DNA from: Aureimonas fodinaquatilis | GTDB lineage: Bacteria; Pseudomonadota; Alphaproteobacteria; Rhizobiales; Rhizobiaceae | Direction: 5' to 3' | DNA length: 64,000 nucleotides | NCBI RefSeq assembly: GCF_008369445.1 | Contig: NZ_VTWH01000003.1 | Span: forward strand, 186,001-250,000 | Shown here: piece after piece, positions 27,887 through 36,658 of the stretch | How the letters are laid out: the number at the start of each line of letters is the position of its first letter | Position numbering within the stretch: position 1 is the first letter of the stretch | Program-made: the position numbers and the translations under genes | Notes under the pieces: model-generated | The model's database searches: none | Seen by the model: the letters and a program-made list of their open reading frames with translations, nothing else | Told to the model about the DNA's origin: nothing

Positions 27887-29610
27887 GCACCACCAAACCG
27901 ACCGTTGCCCAAGCTATAGCGCAGGCACTTGCCCGCCACGGCGTCGAGGTCATTTTCGGCCAGAGCCTGCCATCGGCTGTCATTCTTGCTGCGGAAGCGA
28001 TCGGCATACGTCAGATCGCCTATCGGCAGGAGAATATGGGCGGCACCATGGCGGATGGCTTTGCGCGCATTTCGGGAAAGGTCGGCGTTGTTGCTGCGCA
28101 AAACGGCCCAGCGGCAACCCTGCTCGTGCCGCCATTGGCGGAAGCTCTCAAGGCAAGTGTGCCAATCGTGGCTCTTGTGCAGGAAGTCGAGCGCCATCAG
28201 GTTGATAAAAATGCGTTTCAGGAACTGGATCACATTGCGCTGTTTGCATCCTGCGCCAAATGGACCCGGCGAATTGGCACGGCTGACAGGGTGGAAGATT
28301 ACGTCGATGCCGCTTTCATAGCCGCCACAAGCGGCAGGCCCGGCCCAGCGGTTCTACTCCTGCCCGCAGATTTGCTGCGGGAGGAGGTTGTTGCGTCAGA
28401 TCATGTGCGCCGCGCCAATCTGGGTGTATGGCCACTGGACAGGAGCCGGCCAGCCGACGCTCTCGTCCAGGATGCAGCCTCCATGATCGCGGCGGCGAAA
28501 TTCCCTGTCGTCATGGCGGGTGGGGGTGTGCTCTCCGCCGATGCCTCCGCAGTTCTTGCGCGACTTCAGGATCTGGCGTCGCTGCCAGTGTTCACAACCA
28601 ATATGGGAAAGGGCGCAGTCGATGAAATGCACCCCCTGTCCTGCGGTGTTCTGGGCGCCCTTGTCGGTCCGACGGCGCTTGGACGCTTTACAAAAGATAT
28701 TCTCGGCGATGCCGATCTGATCTTGCAGGTTGGCACCCGCAACAATCAGAACGGAACCGATAGTTGGCGGCTGGTTAAGCCGGGAACAAGTATCATCCAG
28801 ATTGATGTGGACCCGCAGGAGATTGGCCGTAACTATGAAGCTGTGCGCCTTGTGGGCGACGCTGCTGCAACTCTTGAAGCGCTGACGCAGGCGCTTGCGT
28901 CCTGCGATCTTGACGCCAGAGCCGAATCCCGCCCATCCATCGAGGCACGCATTGCCAAGGCGTGGAATGACTTTGAAACAGTTCGGGCGCCGCTTGCAAC
29001 GGCGGATACAAGCCCGCTTCGCCCCGAACGGGTGATGGCTGAACTGCAAAAACTGCTGACGGCGCAAACCATCGTCGCTGCCGATGCCAGCTACTCTTCA
29101 ATGTGGGTGGCGGGCCAGTTGCGAGGTGCGCATGCAGGTATGCGGTTTATAACACCGCGTGGGCTGGCTGGTCTTGGCTGGGGGTTGCCGCTTGCAATGG
29201 GCGCAAAAATTGCCCGCCCCGACGCACCGGTTGTGGCATTGGTGGGCGATGGTGGCTTTGCGCATTCCTGGGCGGAACTGGAAACCATGGTGCGCATGGA
29301 CGTACCGCTTACAATCATTCTGCTGAACAACGGAATTCTTGGCTTTCAGAAGGATGCCGAGACCGTGAAATTTGATGCCTATACCAGCGCATGCCACTTC
29401 AAGCCCGTTGACCATGCGGCGATTGCCCGCGCCTGCGGTTGTGAGGGCGTGCGGGTCGAAAGCGCGGAAGATCTGCCGTTCCGTCTGCGTGAGGCCCTTG
29501 CATCATCACGTCCAACGCTTGTTGAGGTGATGACAGATCCCGGAGCCCATCCACCGATCTCGCTTTTTGCAGGGAAGCTGGACCCGATGGTGGAGCTTCC
29601 AGGCCAATGA
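27883..29610 (+). CDS. Thiamine diphosphate-dependent enzyme (acetolactate synthase / 2-oxoacid decarboxylase family)
   Basis: A 575-residue ThDP enzyme with the usual three domains. The cofactor-activating glutamate is Glu50 (YRQENMGGTMADGFAR). The ThDP/Mg motif runs from GDG (455-457) to NN (482-483). The length and motifs fit the acetolactate synthase-like group, which also includes 5-guanidino-2-oxopentanoate decarboxylase and sulfoacetaldehyde acetyltransferase. No small regulatory subunit gene is present, so branched-chain biosynthesis is unlikely. Its place between an aminotransferase and an aldehyde dehydrogenase suggests decarboxylation of a 2-oxo acid to an aldehyde. It overlaps both neighbours by ATGA. 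Confidence 0.87.
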   Translation: MSTTKPTVAQAIAQALARHGVEVIFGQSLPSAVILAAEAIGIRQIAYRQENMGGTMADGFARISGKVGVVAAQNGPAATLLVPPLAEALKASVPIVALVQEVERHQVDKNAFQELDHIALFASCAKWTRRIGTADRVEDYVDAAFIAATSGRPGPAVLLLPADLLREEVVASDHVRRANLGVWPLDRSRPADALVQDAASMIAAAKFPVVMAGGGVLSADASAVLARLQDLASLPVFTTNMGKGAVDEMHPLSCGVLGALVGPTALGRFTKDILGDADLILQVGTRNNQNGTDSWRLVKPGTSIIQIDVDPQEIGRNYEAVRLVGDAAATLEALTQALASCDLDARAESRPSIEARIAKAWNDFETVRAPLATADTSPLRPERVMAELQKLLTAQTIVAADASYSSMWVAGQLRGAHAGMRFITPRGLAGLGWGLPLAMGAKIARPDAPVVALVGDGGFAHSWAELETMVRMDVPLTIILLNNGILGFQKDAETVKFDAYTSACHFKPVDHAAIARACGCEGVRVESAEDLPFRLREALASSRPTLVEVMTDPGAHPPISLFAGKLDPMVELPGQ

Positions 29611-31103
29611 CTGATGGATTGGATATCGCCGGGCTGAAATCCACGGGGGATGCAGCTTCCCGCCTCGAGATGGCAGGCCGTGTCTGGCCTGCCCAGTGCC
29701 TGATAGGAGGGGAATGGGTTGGCAATGCAGACAGTCCGGTTTTCAACCCTTCCACCGGAGCGGAAATTGCGCGCGTTCCCAATTTCGGCCAGAAGGAAAC
29801 AGAACAGGCCGTAGCTGCAGCCAGAAATGCGTTTCCCGGGTGGTCGAGGCTGCTGGCAAAAGAAAGGGCGGCAATTCTCAGGCGCTGGCATGATCTTGTA
29901 ATCCAGCATGTTGACCAACTTGGCGTCTTGCTGACGACCGAGCAGGGTAAGCCGCTTGCGGAGGCAAAGGCCGAAATTCTGTATGCTGCATCCTACATCG
30001 AGTTCTACGCAGAGGAGTGCAAGCGCGTTCATGGCGAAACACTGCCAACGCACATCAGCGACGGCAGAATAATTGTCCTGCGACAACCGGTTGGCGTTGT
30101 CGCTGCCATAACTCCATGGAATTTCCCGGCTGCCATGGTCACCCGCAAAATCGCCCCGGCCTTGGCCGTCGGTTGCACGGTGGTTCTCAAACCTGCTCCG
30201 GAAACTCCCCTGACGGCCTTTGCCTTGGCCGAACTGGCGGAGCTGGCCGGCGTGCCCGCCGGCGTGCTGAACCTAGTGACGGGGGATGCGGTTGCGATTG
30301 GGCAAGTCCTGTGCGCCAGTCATGATGTTCGCACCCTCACGTTCACCGGCTCGACCGCCATCGGCAAGCTGCTCATGGCGCAGTGCGCTCCAACCGTTAA
30401 GCGGCTTGGCCTCGAGCTTGGTGGCAATGCACCTTTCATTGTGTTTGACGATGCTGATCTGGACGCGGCTGTTGATGGGGCGATCCTGTCCAAATTCCGC
30501 AATGCCGGCCAGACCTGCGTGTGTGCAAACCGCATTTTTGTCCAAACTAGCATTTATGATGAGTTCGTCAGAAAGTTTGCCGAAAAAGCATCCGGTCTTA
30601 TGGTTGGCGACGGGTTTTCGACCGCGGTCGCAATTGGCCCGCTTATCAATGACGCGGCGGCTTCCAAAGTAGAGGCGCATATTGCAGATGCGATCAGAAA
30701 AGGCGGAACTGTCATAACAGGTGGCAGGCGGCACGCAATCGGGGGTAACTTTTTTTGCCCCACGGTCGTGGCCAATGCCACAGTACAAATGCTTGTTGCA
30801 CAGGAAGAGACGTTTGGTCCGCTGGCTCCAATCTTCAGATTCGAGGATGAGAACGAAGTGACTGCGCTGGCCAACGCAACGCATTCCGGACTGGCAGCTT
30901 ACTTCTACGCGCGCGATCTGGGTCGTGTCTGGCGCGTGGCAGAGGCGCTCGAATACGGCATGGTGGCTATCAACAGCGGCCGCCTTTCAACCGAGCTTGC
31001 GCCATTTGGCGGGGTCAAGGAATCAGGTCTGGGGCGCGAGGGTTCACGGCATGGACTCGATGAATATCTCGACACAAAATATCTGCTCATGGCTGGTTTG
31101 TAA
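29607..31103 (+). CDS. NAD(P)-dependent aldehyde dehydrogenase (succinate-semialdehyde dehydrogenase type)
   Basis: A 498-residue aldehyde dehydrogenase. Catalytic Asn172 (TPWNF), Glu270 (LELGGNAPF) and Cys304 (NAGQTCVCANR) are present. GQTCVCANR is typical of succinate-semialdehyde dehydrogenases (GabD group), which also act on other omega-semialdehydes. It overlaps the ThDP gene by ATGA and closes the three-enzyme cassette, oxidising the aldehyde product to a carboxylate. The following 187 bases (31104-31290) contain no gene and should hold the promoter of the next operon. Confidence 0.9.
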   Translation: MTDGLDIAGLKSTGDAASRLEMAGRVWPAQCLIGGEWVGNADSPVFNPSTGAEIARVPNFGQKETEQAVAAARNAFPGWSRLLAKERAAILRRWHDLVIQHVDQLGVLLTTEQGKPLAEAKAEILYAASYIEFYAEECKRVHGETLPTHISDGRIIVLRQPVGVVAAITPWNFPAAMVTRKIAPALAVGCTVVLKPAPETPLTAFALAELAELAGVPAGVLNLVTGDAVAIGQVLCASHDVRTLTFTGSTAIGKLLMAQCAPTVKRLGLELGGNAPFIVFDDADLDAAVDGAILSKFRNAGQTCVCANRIFVQTSIYDEFVRKFAEKASGLMVGDGFSTAVAIGPLINDAAASKVEAHIADAIRKGGTVITGGRRHAIGGNFFCPTVVANATVQMLVAQEETFGPLAPIFRFEDENEVTALANATHSGLAAYFYARDLGRVWRVAEALEYGMVAINSGRLSTELAPFGGVKESGLGREGSRHGLDEYLDTKYLLMAGL

Positions 31104-31290
31104 TGGGAGCAGAGCAAAAAATCCTCTTTGGATGCGGGGTTGGAATACAGATCAATTAATACTCCGGAATCAGTTGCTTGGACGTAATTGTGGCATTTTG
31201 AAGACTGTTCTCTGACAGCCGCATCGCGCGGTGAATATAGACGCTCTGCACGCTCGCCCTACCTTCTTCTGCCAAACGAGGGTTGTGTAG

Positions 31291-32187
31291 TTGAGTTCGA
31301 TTGACATTGCAGTGCCGCTCCCATTGCGTAACTCTTTGCAGCTGGATGCCGCCTACGGCACAGATGCATCCAAAGTCACACTTGCCATTGTCGAACACTG
31401 GTCTGATCTCAATGGACTGGTGGATTCTGCATCCGCTTTGCATCACTCAATTCCTGTCATATCGCTTGATCAGTCGGATGCGGCTGATGTGGCAGTTGGC
31501 GCAGGGGAGGTCGCCTCGGCAATCGAAACACTGCGGCCGATAGCGCACCGCCTTTTGAAGGTTCCGGAACAGATACGATATTCGGAAGACCCGGCGCTGG
31601 GTCTGCTGCTCTACATCGCCGTCAGACATGGCGTCATGCAGCCGGAGTTCAGTTTTCGCCATCCGCAGATAGCGAATTTCAGGGAGCGGGCACGTTTTCC
31701 CAATCTTGATGAAGTGTGCACTGAACTTGTTTCCCGCGGGCATCTTCTTGCAAAATTCAGCGAGCGCCTGAACCATTGTCCGAATTGCCTGTCAGCGCGC
31801 ATTCTTGTGCGGGATCAATGCCACCATTGTGCCAGCAGTCGCATTCGTGACCGGGCAGTCATTCACCACTATCAGTGCGCAACGCAAGCTCCGGAACAAC
31901 AGTTTCAGAACGAGGATGGACAGTTGCGCTGTCCGAAATGTCGCCGGTTTCTCAACAATGTGTCCGTGGATTATGAAGTGTCCACCGAACTTTGTGAGTG
32001 TGAGGCCTGTGGTGAACTGTCCCAGCATCCCGATGTCGGCTTCCGCTGCACAGATTGTGGTCTGGCAGGTGTCGGTCAGGCGCTTTTGGAAAAAGACGTG
32101 GAATCATTCCTTGTAACAGCCGCGGGCATGGCACTTGTTTTCGGTTCTGAAGATGAGGCCGTTGGTGCTGTGAGTTCGCCGGAATGA
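31291..32187 (+). CDS. TackOD1-type zinc-ribbon protein of the polysaccharide locus
   Basis: A 298-residue protein whose C-terminal half I recognise as the TackOD1 (Thaumarchaeal output domain 1) metal-binding type. It carries five CxxC pairs: Cys163/166, 177/180, 214/217, 237/240 and 253/256, with extra Cys196 and Cys235. These imply several zinc ribbons. The N-terminal 150 residues resemble a receiver-like alpha/beta domain, but no phosphoacceptor motif is evident. The start is TTG 31291, directly after an in-frame stop, with a GAGGG site 8 bases upstream. It overlaps the glycosyltransferase gene by ATGA, so the two are co-translated. The function is unknown; a regulatory or scaffolding role in polysaccharide synthesis is my inference. 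Confidence 0.75.
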   Translation: MSSIDIAVPLPLRNSLQLDAAYGTDASKVTLAIVEHWSDLNGLVDSASALHHSIPVISLDQSDAADVAVGAGEVASAIETLRPIAHRLLKVPEQIRYSEDPALGLLLYIAVRHGVMQPEFSFRHPQIANFRERARFPNLDEVCTELVSRGHLLAKFSERLNHCPNCLSARILVRDQCHHCASSRIRDRAVIHHYQCATQAPEQQFQNEDGQLRCPKCRRFLNNVSVDYEVSTELCECEACGELSQHPDVGFRCTDCGLAGVGQALLEKDVESFLVTAAGMALVFGSEDEAVGAVSSPE

Positions 32188-33464
32188 TGGATCTTGCGAT
32201 GTTCAGCTGGGCCTATGCGAGTCAGCGAACCATTGTGGAGATGATCGGGCTCTTCTGGTTTTTGCTGGTGTTCGACATCCCTCGGTATTTCCTCGGATTT
32301 ATATGCGTTTTCATCACCAGCAGCACAGAGCAAAAGAACCGCGATGATCGTGCCTGGACTGGAAAGGTCAGTGTTCTGATCGCGGGTTACAACGAAGCGG
32401 AAAGCGTTGAACGGTGCATTCGTTCGCTTCGAGGGCAGTCCTACCCCAATCTCGAGATCATCTGTGTTGATGATGGTTCACTGGATGGCATGTATTCCAT
32501 ACTGCATCGCCTGGAGACAGAAGGCGTTCTGGACAAAGCCATTCGCGTTAACGATCGCGGCGGCAAGTCGGCGGCGCTCAATCTTGCGTCCAGTGTAGCC
32601 AGTGGCGAGGTCTTTGTGGTCGTGGATTGTGACTGCACACTCGACCGCGATGCGGTTGCGCAATTGACGCGAGCTTTCGTTGATCCGGATGTCGGGGCAG
32701 TGTCCGGGGCAGTGCTTGTGCGCAATACAAGCCAAAGCATCATGTCTTCGCTACAGGCGATAGAGTATATTTTTTCCATCCATCTGGGCCGGGCGCTGGT
32801 TGATTATTTCGGGCTTGTAACCTGTGTTTCAGGCGCACTGGGTGCGTTTCGGCGCAATGCGTGGGCTGCGGCGGGGGGAATGGATGTCGGACCGGGTGAA
32901 GATCTGGACCTGACATTGAAATTGCGTCAGCGCGGTTTCAAAATCCGGTTCGCCAGCGATGCCCTATGCTGGACAACCGTGCCCGCGTCACTGAAGGGCT
33001 TTCTGCTGCAGCGCCGCCGATGGGAGCGCGATGCGGCTCGTCTGCGATTTCAAAAATTTGGTTTCACTTTCAACCCGTTCGACAGACGGTTCAGGCTGAT
33101 TGAAGCGCTGCATCAGGTCGAGTTCCTGCTCTATTGCATCTTGGCAGCGGTGGTTTTCATTGCGTACGCAATCTGGCTTTCGATGAATGCCCCGCTGCTG
33201 CTGCCCATCGTGCTGATCATCACCACCCTGCTGATCATCCTGCTTGATGCGGTAACGCTGTTGCTGGCAGCCCATACTCTGAAACGCTACGAGTATCTCG
33301 GATTGCTTCCATTCATTCCGTTGTTTGCACCTTTCCAGTTTGTGGTCATGCGCAATGCGCGTTTGCTGGCGTATCTGGAAGAATTGCTGTTTGCCACCTC
33401 GCAGAATGACAATTTCGTACCGCTCAAGGTCCGCAAATGTCATCAGGCCCGAAATCAGAGGTAA
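32184..33464 (+). CDS. Processive family 2 glycosyltransferase, membrane-bound
   Basis: A 426-residue inner-membrane glycosyltransferase of the cellulose/PNAG/hyaluronan synthase type. An N-terminal helix (about 20-45) precedes the GT-A domain, which shows Asp96-Asp97, the DCD motif at 148-150, Glu239-Asp240 and Gln276-x-x-Arg279-Trp280 (QxxRW). Two or three C-terminal helices (about 312-385) should form the translocation channel. QxxRW indicates processive polymer synthesis coupled to export. No PilZ domain is present. Its partners are the TackOD1 protein upstream and the HlyD-type protein downstream. The polymer is unknown. Confidence 0.92.
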   Translation: MMDLAMFSWAYASQRTIVEMIGLFWFLLVFDIPRYFLGFICVFITSSTEQKNRDDRAWTGKVSVLIAGYNEAESVERCIRSLRGQSYPNLEIICVDDGSLDGMYSILHRLETEGVLDKAIRVNDRGGKSAALNLASSVASGEVFVVVDCDCTLDRDAVAQLTRAFVDPDVGAVSGAVLVRNTSQSIMSSLQAIEYIFSIHLGRALVDYFGLVTCVSGALGAFRRNAWAAAGGMDVGPGEDLDLTLKLRQRGFKIRFASDALCWTTVPASLKGFLLQRRRWERDAARLRFQKFGFTFNPFDRRFRLIEALHQVEFLLYCILAAVVFIAYAIWLSMNAPLLLPIVLIITTLLIILLDAVTLLLAAHTLKRYEYLGLLPFIPLFAPFQFVVMRNARLLAYLEELLFATSQNDNFVPLKVRKCHQARNQR

Positions 33465-33471
33465 TACGCCG

Positions 33472-34536
33472 GTGATACGCAACAGAATACGCACGACAAA
33501 CGGAAGTTCACTGGCGGTGGAGCAGGCTGGACGTCATGAAAGACCCCTGCAACGCAAGCGGAAATTGGGGCGGATCGTCTATCTGCTGCTGGTTATAGGC
33601 TTCCTCGCCTATCTTGTGGTGACACTGACAGGCCATCTCTTCATCCTCAAAGCCTCCGGCATTGTAACAAGCGATCGCTTCGTCGTTGGCGCTGCCTATA
33701 CCGCGCGCGTGCTGGAGACTGACGTGGCCCCCGGCAGTCCGGTTCGTGAGGGAGATGTCATAGCCAGACTGGAATCAACCGAAGTCCTGACATCACTGGC
33801 GCAACTGGCCCAGAATACTGCGTTGATTGAAGAGCGGCGGCAGGCTGCCATTAACCGGCAGAAGGTGGTGGAGTCGCTGATCCCGATAGCCGAGCGCCGC
33901 TTTGAAGCTGCGCAGAACGGCGTGACGCGGCTCGACCGCAGCACTTCCGGCAACGCGATTTCCCAGACTTATATCAGTTCCGTACTGTCTGAAGCATTTG
34001 CTGCTGAGCGTGATCTGATGACGCTTCGCACCGAAGCAGGCTCGGTGCTTGAGCAACTGGCCGTCATAAATGACCACCTCGCCGAAGTGACAACGGCAAT
34101 GTCCAATACCAAATCTGCCTATGCCGACGGTGTTGTCCGGGCTCCACATGATGGAACAGTCAGCGCGCATGTTGCATCGCCTGGGCAGGTTTTGACGGTA
34201 GGTGAGCCTGTGCTGGAATTGCTGAATGGCGAAACCTTTGTCCTAGCCTATCTGTCACGCGGGCGGGTTTACGATGTTGTGCCTGGAAATCACGTTATCA
34301 TCACAGATGGCGTGCGCACTGTTGATGGCGTGGTGGACAGGGTGGACGTCGTTGCGGACAGTTTGCCGCCCGAGTTCCGCACGACATTCGGTATTCAGGA
34401 GCGCCAGCAAATCATGCGGGTGAAGCCGAACGAACCATTGTCGTTTCCATACTTGTCGCGAGTCACCGTTGCCTCGCCATGGTCGCTCACGCATTTGTCT
34501 GCGCGGCTGTTCGGACTGTTCGACGGCCGTTTTTAG
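33472..34536 (+). CDS. HlyD-type periplasmic adaptor/membrane-fusion protein of the polysaccharide locus
   Basis: A 354-residue protein with one N-terminal membrane anchor (about residues 32-54, IVYLLLVIGFLAYLVVTLTG). A split barrel-sandwich (lipoyl-like) domain follows: VAPGSPVREGDVIARLES before and VVRAPHDGTVSAHVASPGQVLTVG after a helical hairpin of about 120 residues. A beta-barrel region (YDVVPGNHVIITDGVRTVDGVVDRV) completes it. The layout is like Alg44 or the periplasmic arm of other polymer export systems. GTG 33472 has an AGAGG site; the longer frame from 33325 overlaps the glycosyltransferase. It presumably guides the polymer across the periplasm. No outer-membrane pore gene is nearby. 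Confidence 0.85.
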   Translation: MIRNRIRTTNGSSLAVEQAGRHERPLQRKRKLGRIVYLLLVIGFLAYLVVTLTGHLFILKASGIVTSDRFVVGAAYTARVLETDVAPGSPVREGDVIARLESTEVLTSLAQLAQNTALIEERRQAAINRQKVVESLIPIAERRFEAAQNGVTRLDRSTSGNAISQTYISSVLSEAFAAERDLMTLRTEAGSVLEQLAVINDHLAEVTTAMSNTKSAYADGVVRAPHDGTVSAHVASPGQVLTVGEPVLELLNGETFVLAYLSRGRVYDVVPGNHVIITDGVRTVDGVVDRVDVVADSLPPEFRTTFGIQERQQIMRVKPNEPLSFPYLSRVTVASPWSLTHLSARLFGLFDGRF

Positions 34537-34561
34537 CACAGCGCATTTCGCGGCACGCGCT

Positions 34562-35347
34562 TCACTCGACAACTCCCAACATCGGCCCGTAGCCGCCATA
34601 CCATGAAAAATCGTTGCGGCGCAGGTCCGGCGAATAGAGACCCGTGCCGCGGCCGCCATCAAGAAACAGCGCATTGGGGCAGCCGAGTTCATCGCGAAAC
34701 AGCCGCGCAAATTCATGAAAATTGACGCGGCCTGAACTGATGGCAAAGCGCACAAGACCAGTTCCGCATACGCCGACGCCGCTGCGGCGTGTCCTGTCCG
34801 TTGAGCCGGGAATCAACGCAGGGTGCAAGGCATTGTCAATGACCAGCATTGGCCCCGATTGCGTGGCGAAGCGTACCGCTGAGCGGGCGGCGAGGAATTC
34901 ATCAGTGGGCAGAATGCCTGCGCCTGCCTCTCCAATAAAGAACACGCCATTTGGCTTTTTGTAAAAATTGGGAATTTGAGCTGGTCGACCTTCAACGCTG
35001 CTCACATCCGCAGGGCGTAGCTCCTTGCCATTTTCAACGTAAAGACCAAGCGGTGTGTAGTCCGGCTGATACATGCCGCCATTGATGGCGAACACCAGCT
35101 CCTGACCTTGAGTGCGCACTGCATCAGCAATGCGGGAGAATCTGCGATATGGATCGCCGGCATCATTTTTCCAGAACAAACGCAGGTCCGAAACAGCTGG
35201 GTCAACCGTGCAGACAACATAGCTGCTGCCCTCAAAACCTTGCTCTGTGCATTGGCGGGCCTGAGCGCCCGGCATGCAAGCAAGCAGGAAGAGGATAGCC
35301 AGGGCGGCAAGAGGCAAGTTGATGTTCAGAATTCTCCGTGCGGTCAT
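34562..35347 (-). CDS. Phosphodiester glycosidase family protein (DUF2233), exported
   Basis: A 261-residue protein of the phosphodiester glycosidase (NAGPA-like, DUF2233) family. The signature stretches are FAINGGMYQ, GVCGTGLVRFAISSGRVNFHEFA and NALFLDGGRGTGLY. The N-terminus is a signal sequence with a possible lipobox (LFLLAC), so it is periplasmic or a lipoprotein. ATG 35347 follows a GGAGG ribosome binding site with 5-base spacing; the frame open to 35437 runs into the MarR gene. It converges on the HlyD gene with a 25-base gap, and lies only 19 bases after the MarR gene on the same strand. It may trim or hydrolyse a phosphodiester-linked glycan made by the neighbouring locus. Confidence 0.85.
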   Translation of the reverse strand: MTARRILNINLPLAALAILFLLACMPGAQARQCTEQGFEGSSYVVCTVDPAVSDLRLFWKNDAGDPYRRFSRIADAVRTQGQELVFAINGGMYQPDYTPLGLYVENGKELRPADVSSVEGRPAQIPNFYKKPNGVFFIGEAGAGILPTDEFLAARSAVRFATQSGPMLVIDNALHPALIPGSTDRTRRSGVGVCGTGLVRFAISSGRVNFHEFARLFRDELGCPNALFLDGGRGTGLYSPDLRRNDFSWYGGYGPMLGVVE

Positions 35348-35366
35348 GCTGCGCCTCCAATTGCGG

Positions 35367-35882
35367 TCACCTGTAATCGGTCTCAACATTGGAGAATTCA
35401 TGTCGGGAGCTGATGAGGCGCAGCTCGGCCAAGGCACGCTCAGAGTTGCGCACCAGTTTTTCCGATACCGAGAGAAGGACTTTCAACTCCTCGCCATCAA
35501 CATCCTGAAACAGAATGTCGTTGATGGTGCGCACAATCTTGATAACGTCTGATACTGCACTTTTTCCTGCCGCAGTGAGATTGATGAGCACACCGCGCCT
35601 GTCCACCGGGCTGGGCCGTTTGTTGAGCAGACCCTTGCGAACAAGCCTGCCAACCTCTGTTGTGGCATGGGTTGGAGCAAGACCAATATTGCCGGCAATG
35701 GCAGCAATGCCCACACCTTCCTCCCCCTGCATATAGGCCACGCTCATCAGCACCATGAACTGGGTGCCGGTCAGTCCCATTTCCCGCGCGAACCCTTCCC
35801 GGCAATCCGCAAGGCGCCCGGCCGCCTGTACGAAGCGGTAGATGGACTGGCGGAAGTGGTGATCCGTGTTGTTGCTCAACAT
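35367..35882 (-). CDS. MarR family transcriptional regulator
   Basis: A winged-helix MarR regulator of about 171 residues. The DNA-binding region is about residues 40-105 (GIAAIAGNIGLAPTHATTEVGRLVRKGLLNKRPSPVDRRGVLINLT), with the wing in SPVDRRG. The frame is open to 36110, but the upstream part covers the divergent promoter; I choose ATG 35882, with GTG 35897 also possible. Neither has a strong ribosome binding site. It is divergent from the flavin reductase/monooxygenase genes, with a perfect palindrome at 36001-36015 between them. It probably represses those genes and responds to the aromatic substrate. Confidence 0.85.
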   Translation of the reverse strand: MLSNNTDHHFRQSIYRFVQAAGRLADCREGFAREMGLTGTQFMVLMSVAYMQGEEGVGIAAIAGNIGLAPTHATTEVGRLVRKGLLNKRPSPVDRRGVLINLTAAGKSAVSDVIKIVRTINDILFQDVDGEELKVLLSVSEKLVRNSERALAELRLISSRHEFSNVETDYR

Positions 35883-35994
35883 GTCGGGCAGCGACACGGT
35901 GCGCGGGGGGAAGACGTCTGCCAAGGCAATCTCCAGATTTGAACCGACAAGGGCCAAACCTGTATAGCCCGAAAAAAAATCAAAATGCCACCAC

Positions 35995-36015
35995 TTGACA
36001 TGTACATAATGTACA
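35995..36015. promoter_or_regulatory. Promoter with MarR operator palindrome TGTACAT-A-ATGTACA
   Basis: A TTGACA -35 box (35995-36000) is directly followed by a perfect 7-1-7 palindrome at 36001-36015, lying where it would occupy the promoter spacer. It is centred in the divergent region between the MarR gene and the flavin reductase and is a strong operator candidate. The -10 box is not clear. Confidence 0.7.
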
Positions 36016-36043
36016 TATTGACTGTAGGTAAAAGGAGATGGCA

Positions 36044-36544
36044 ATGGATGCACGTGAGCTTCGCAATCTATTTGGTCACTTTGCCACCGGCGTAGCGGTG
36101 GTGACCGCAAAATTGCCCGATGGCAACAAGGTCGGAGTGACGATCAGCTCTTTCAACTCCATTTCGCTGGAGCCTGAGCTGGTGATGTTCAGCTTGACCA
36201 ACACATTGTTGAGTCTGCCGGCTTTTGAAAGCGCAGTGAGTTACGGCATCAATTTTCTTGCCGCTGACCAGCAGGAAGTTTCCCGCCGGTTTGCCGTAAA
36301 AGGCGAGGATAAATGGGCCGATACTGCCATGCGGCATGGTGAAAGTGGTGCGCCTCTCCTTGATGGAGCCTTGGCCCATATCGAGTGCAGCCTTCACCAG
36401 CGCGTCGAAGCCGGGGACCACGTGATTTTCATCTGCCGGGTGATCAGCTTTGCCACGCCGGGGGCGACCAAAGAGCCGCTCGTTTTCTTCAAAGGTCGAT
36501 ATTGCGGCATCGAGACTCCCGCACCGCTCTGCCAGTCCGCCTGA
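36044..36544 (+). CDS. Flavin reductase (HpaC-like), partner of the downstream monooxygenase
   Basis: A 166-residue flavin reductase-domain protein that supplies reduced FAD/FMN from NAD(P)H. Family stretches are FGHFATGVAVVTA, GVTISSFNSISLEPELVMFSL and HVIFICRVISF. The ribosome binding site AAAGGAG touches the ATG at 36038 with no spacing, so ATG 36044 (six bases) is the better start. It lies 114 bases before an HpaB-type monooxygenase, the classical two-component arrangement. Confidence 0.9.
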   Translation: MDARELRNLFGHFATGVAVVTAKLPDGNKVGVTISSFNSISLEPELVMFSLTNTLLSLPAFESAVSYGINFLAADQQEVSRRFAVKGEDKWADTAMRHGESGAPLLDGALAHIECSLHQRVEAGDHVIFICRVISFATPGATKEPLVFFKGRYCGIETPAPLCQSA

Positions 36545-36658
36545 CATCCGGAAGGTGTCAAACCTCCCGTCATAAGTCGAACACTCTGTTTCAACCCAAT
36601 TTTTTCGAATTGCCTTAGCGCGGTTCCGGGAAAAGTTGCTCTCAGGAGAATATGCCAC

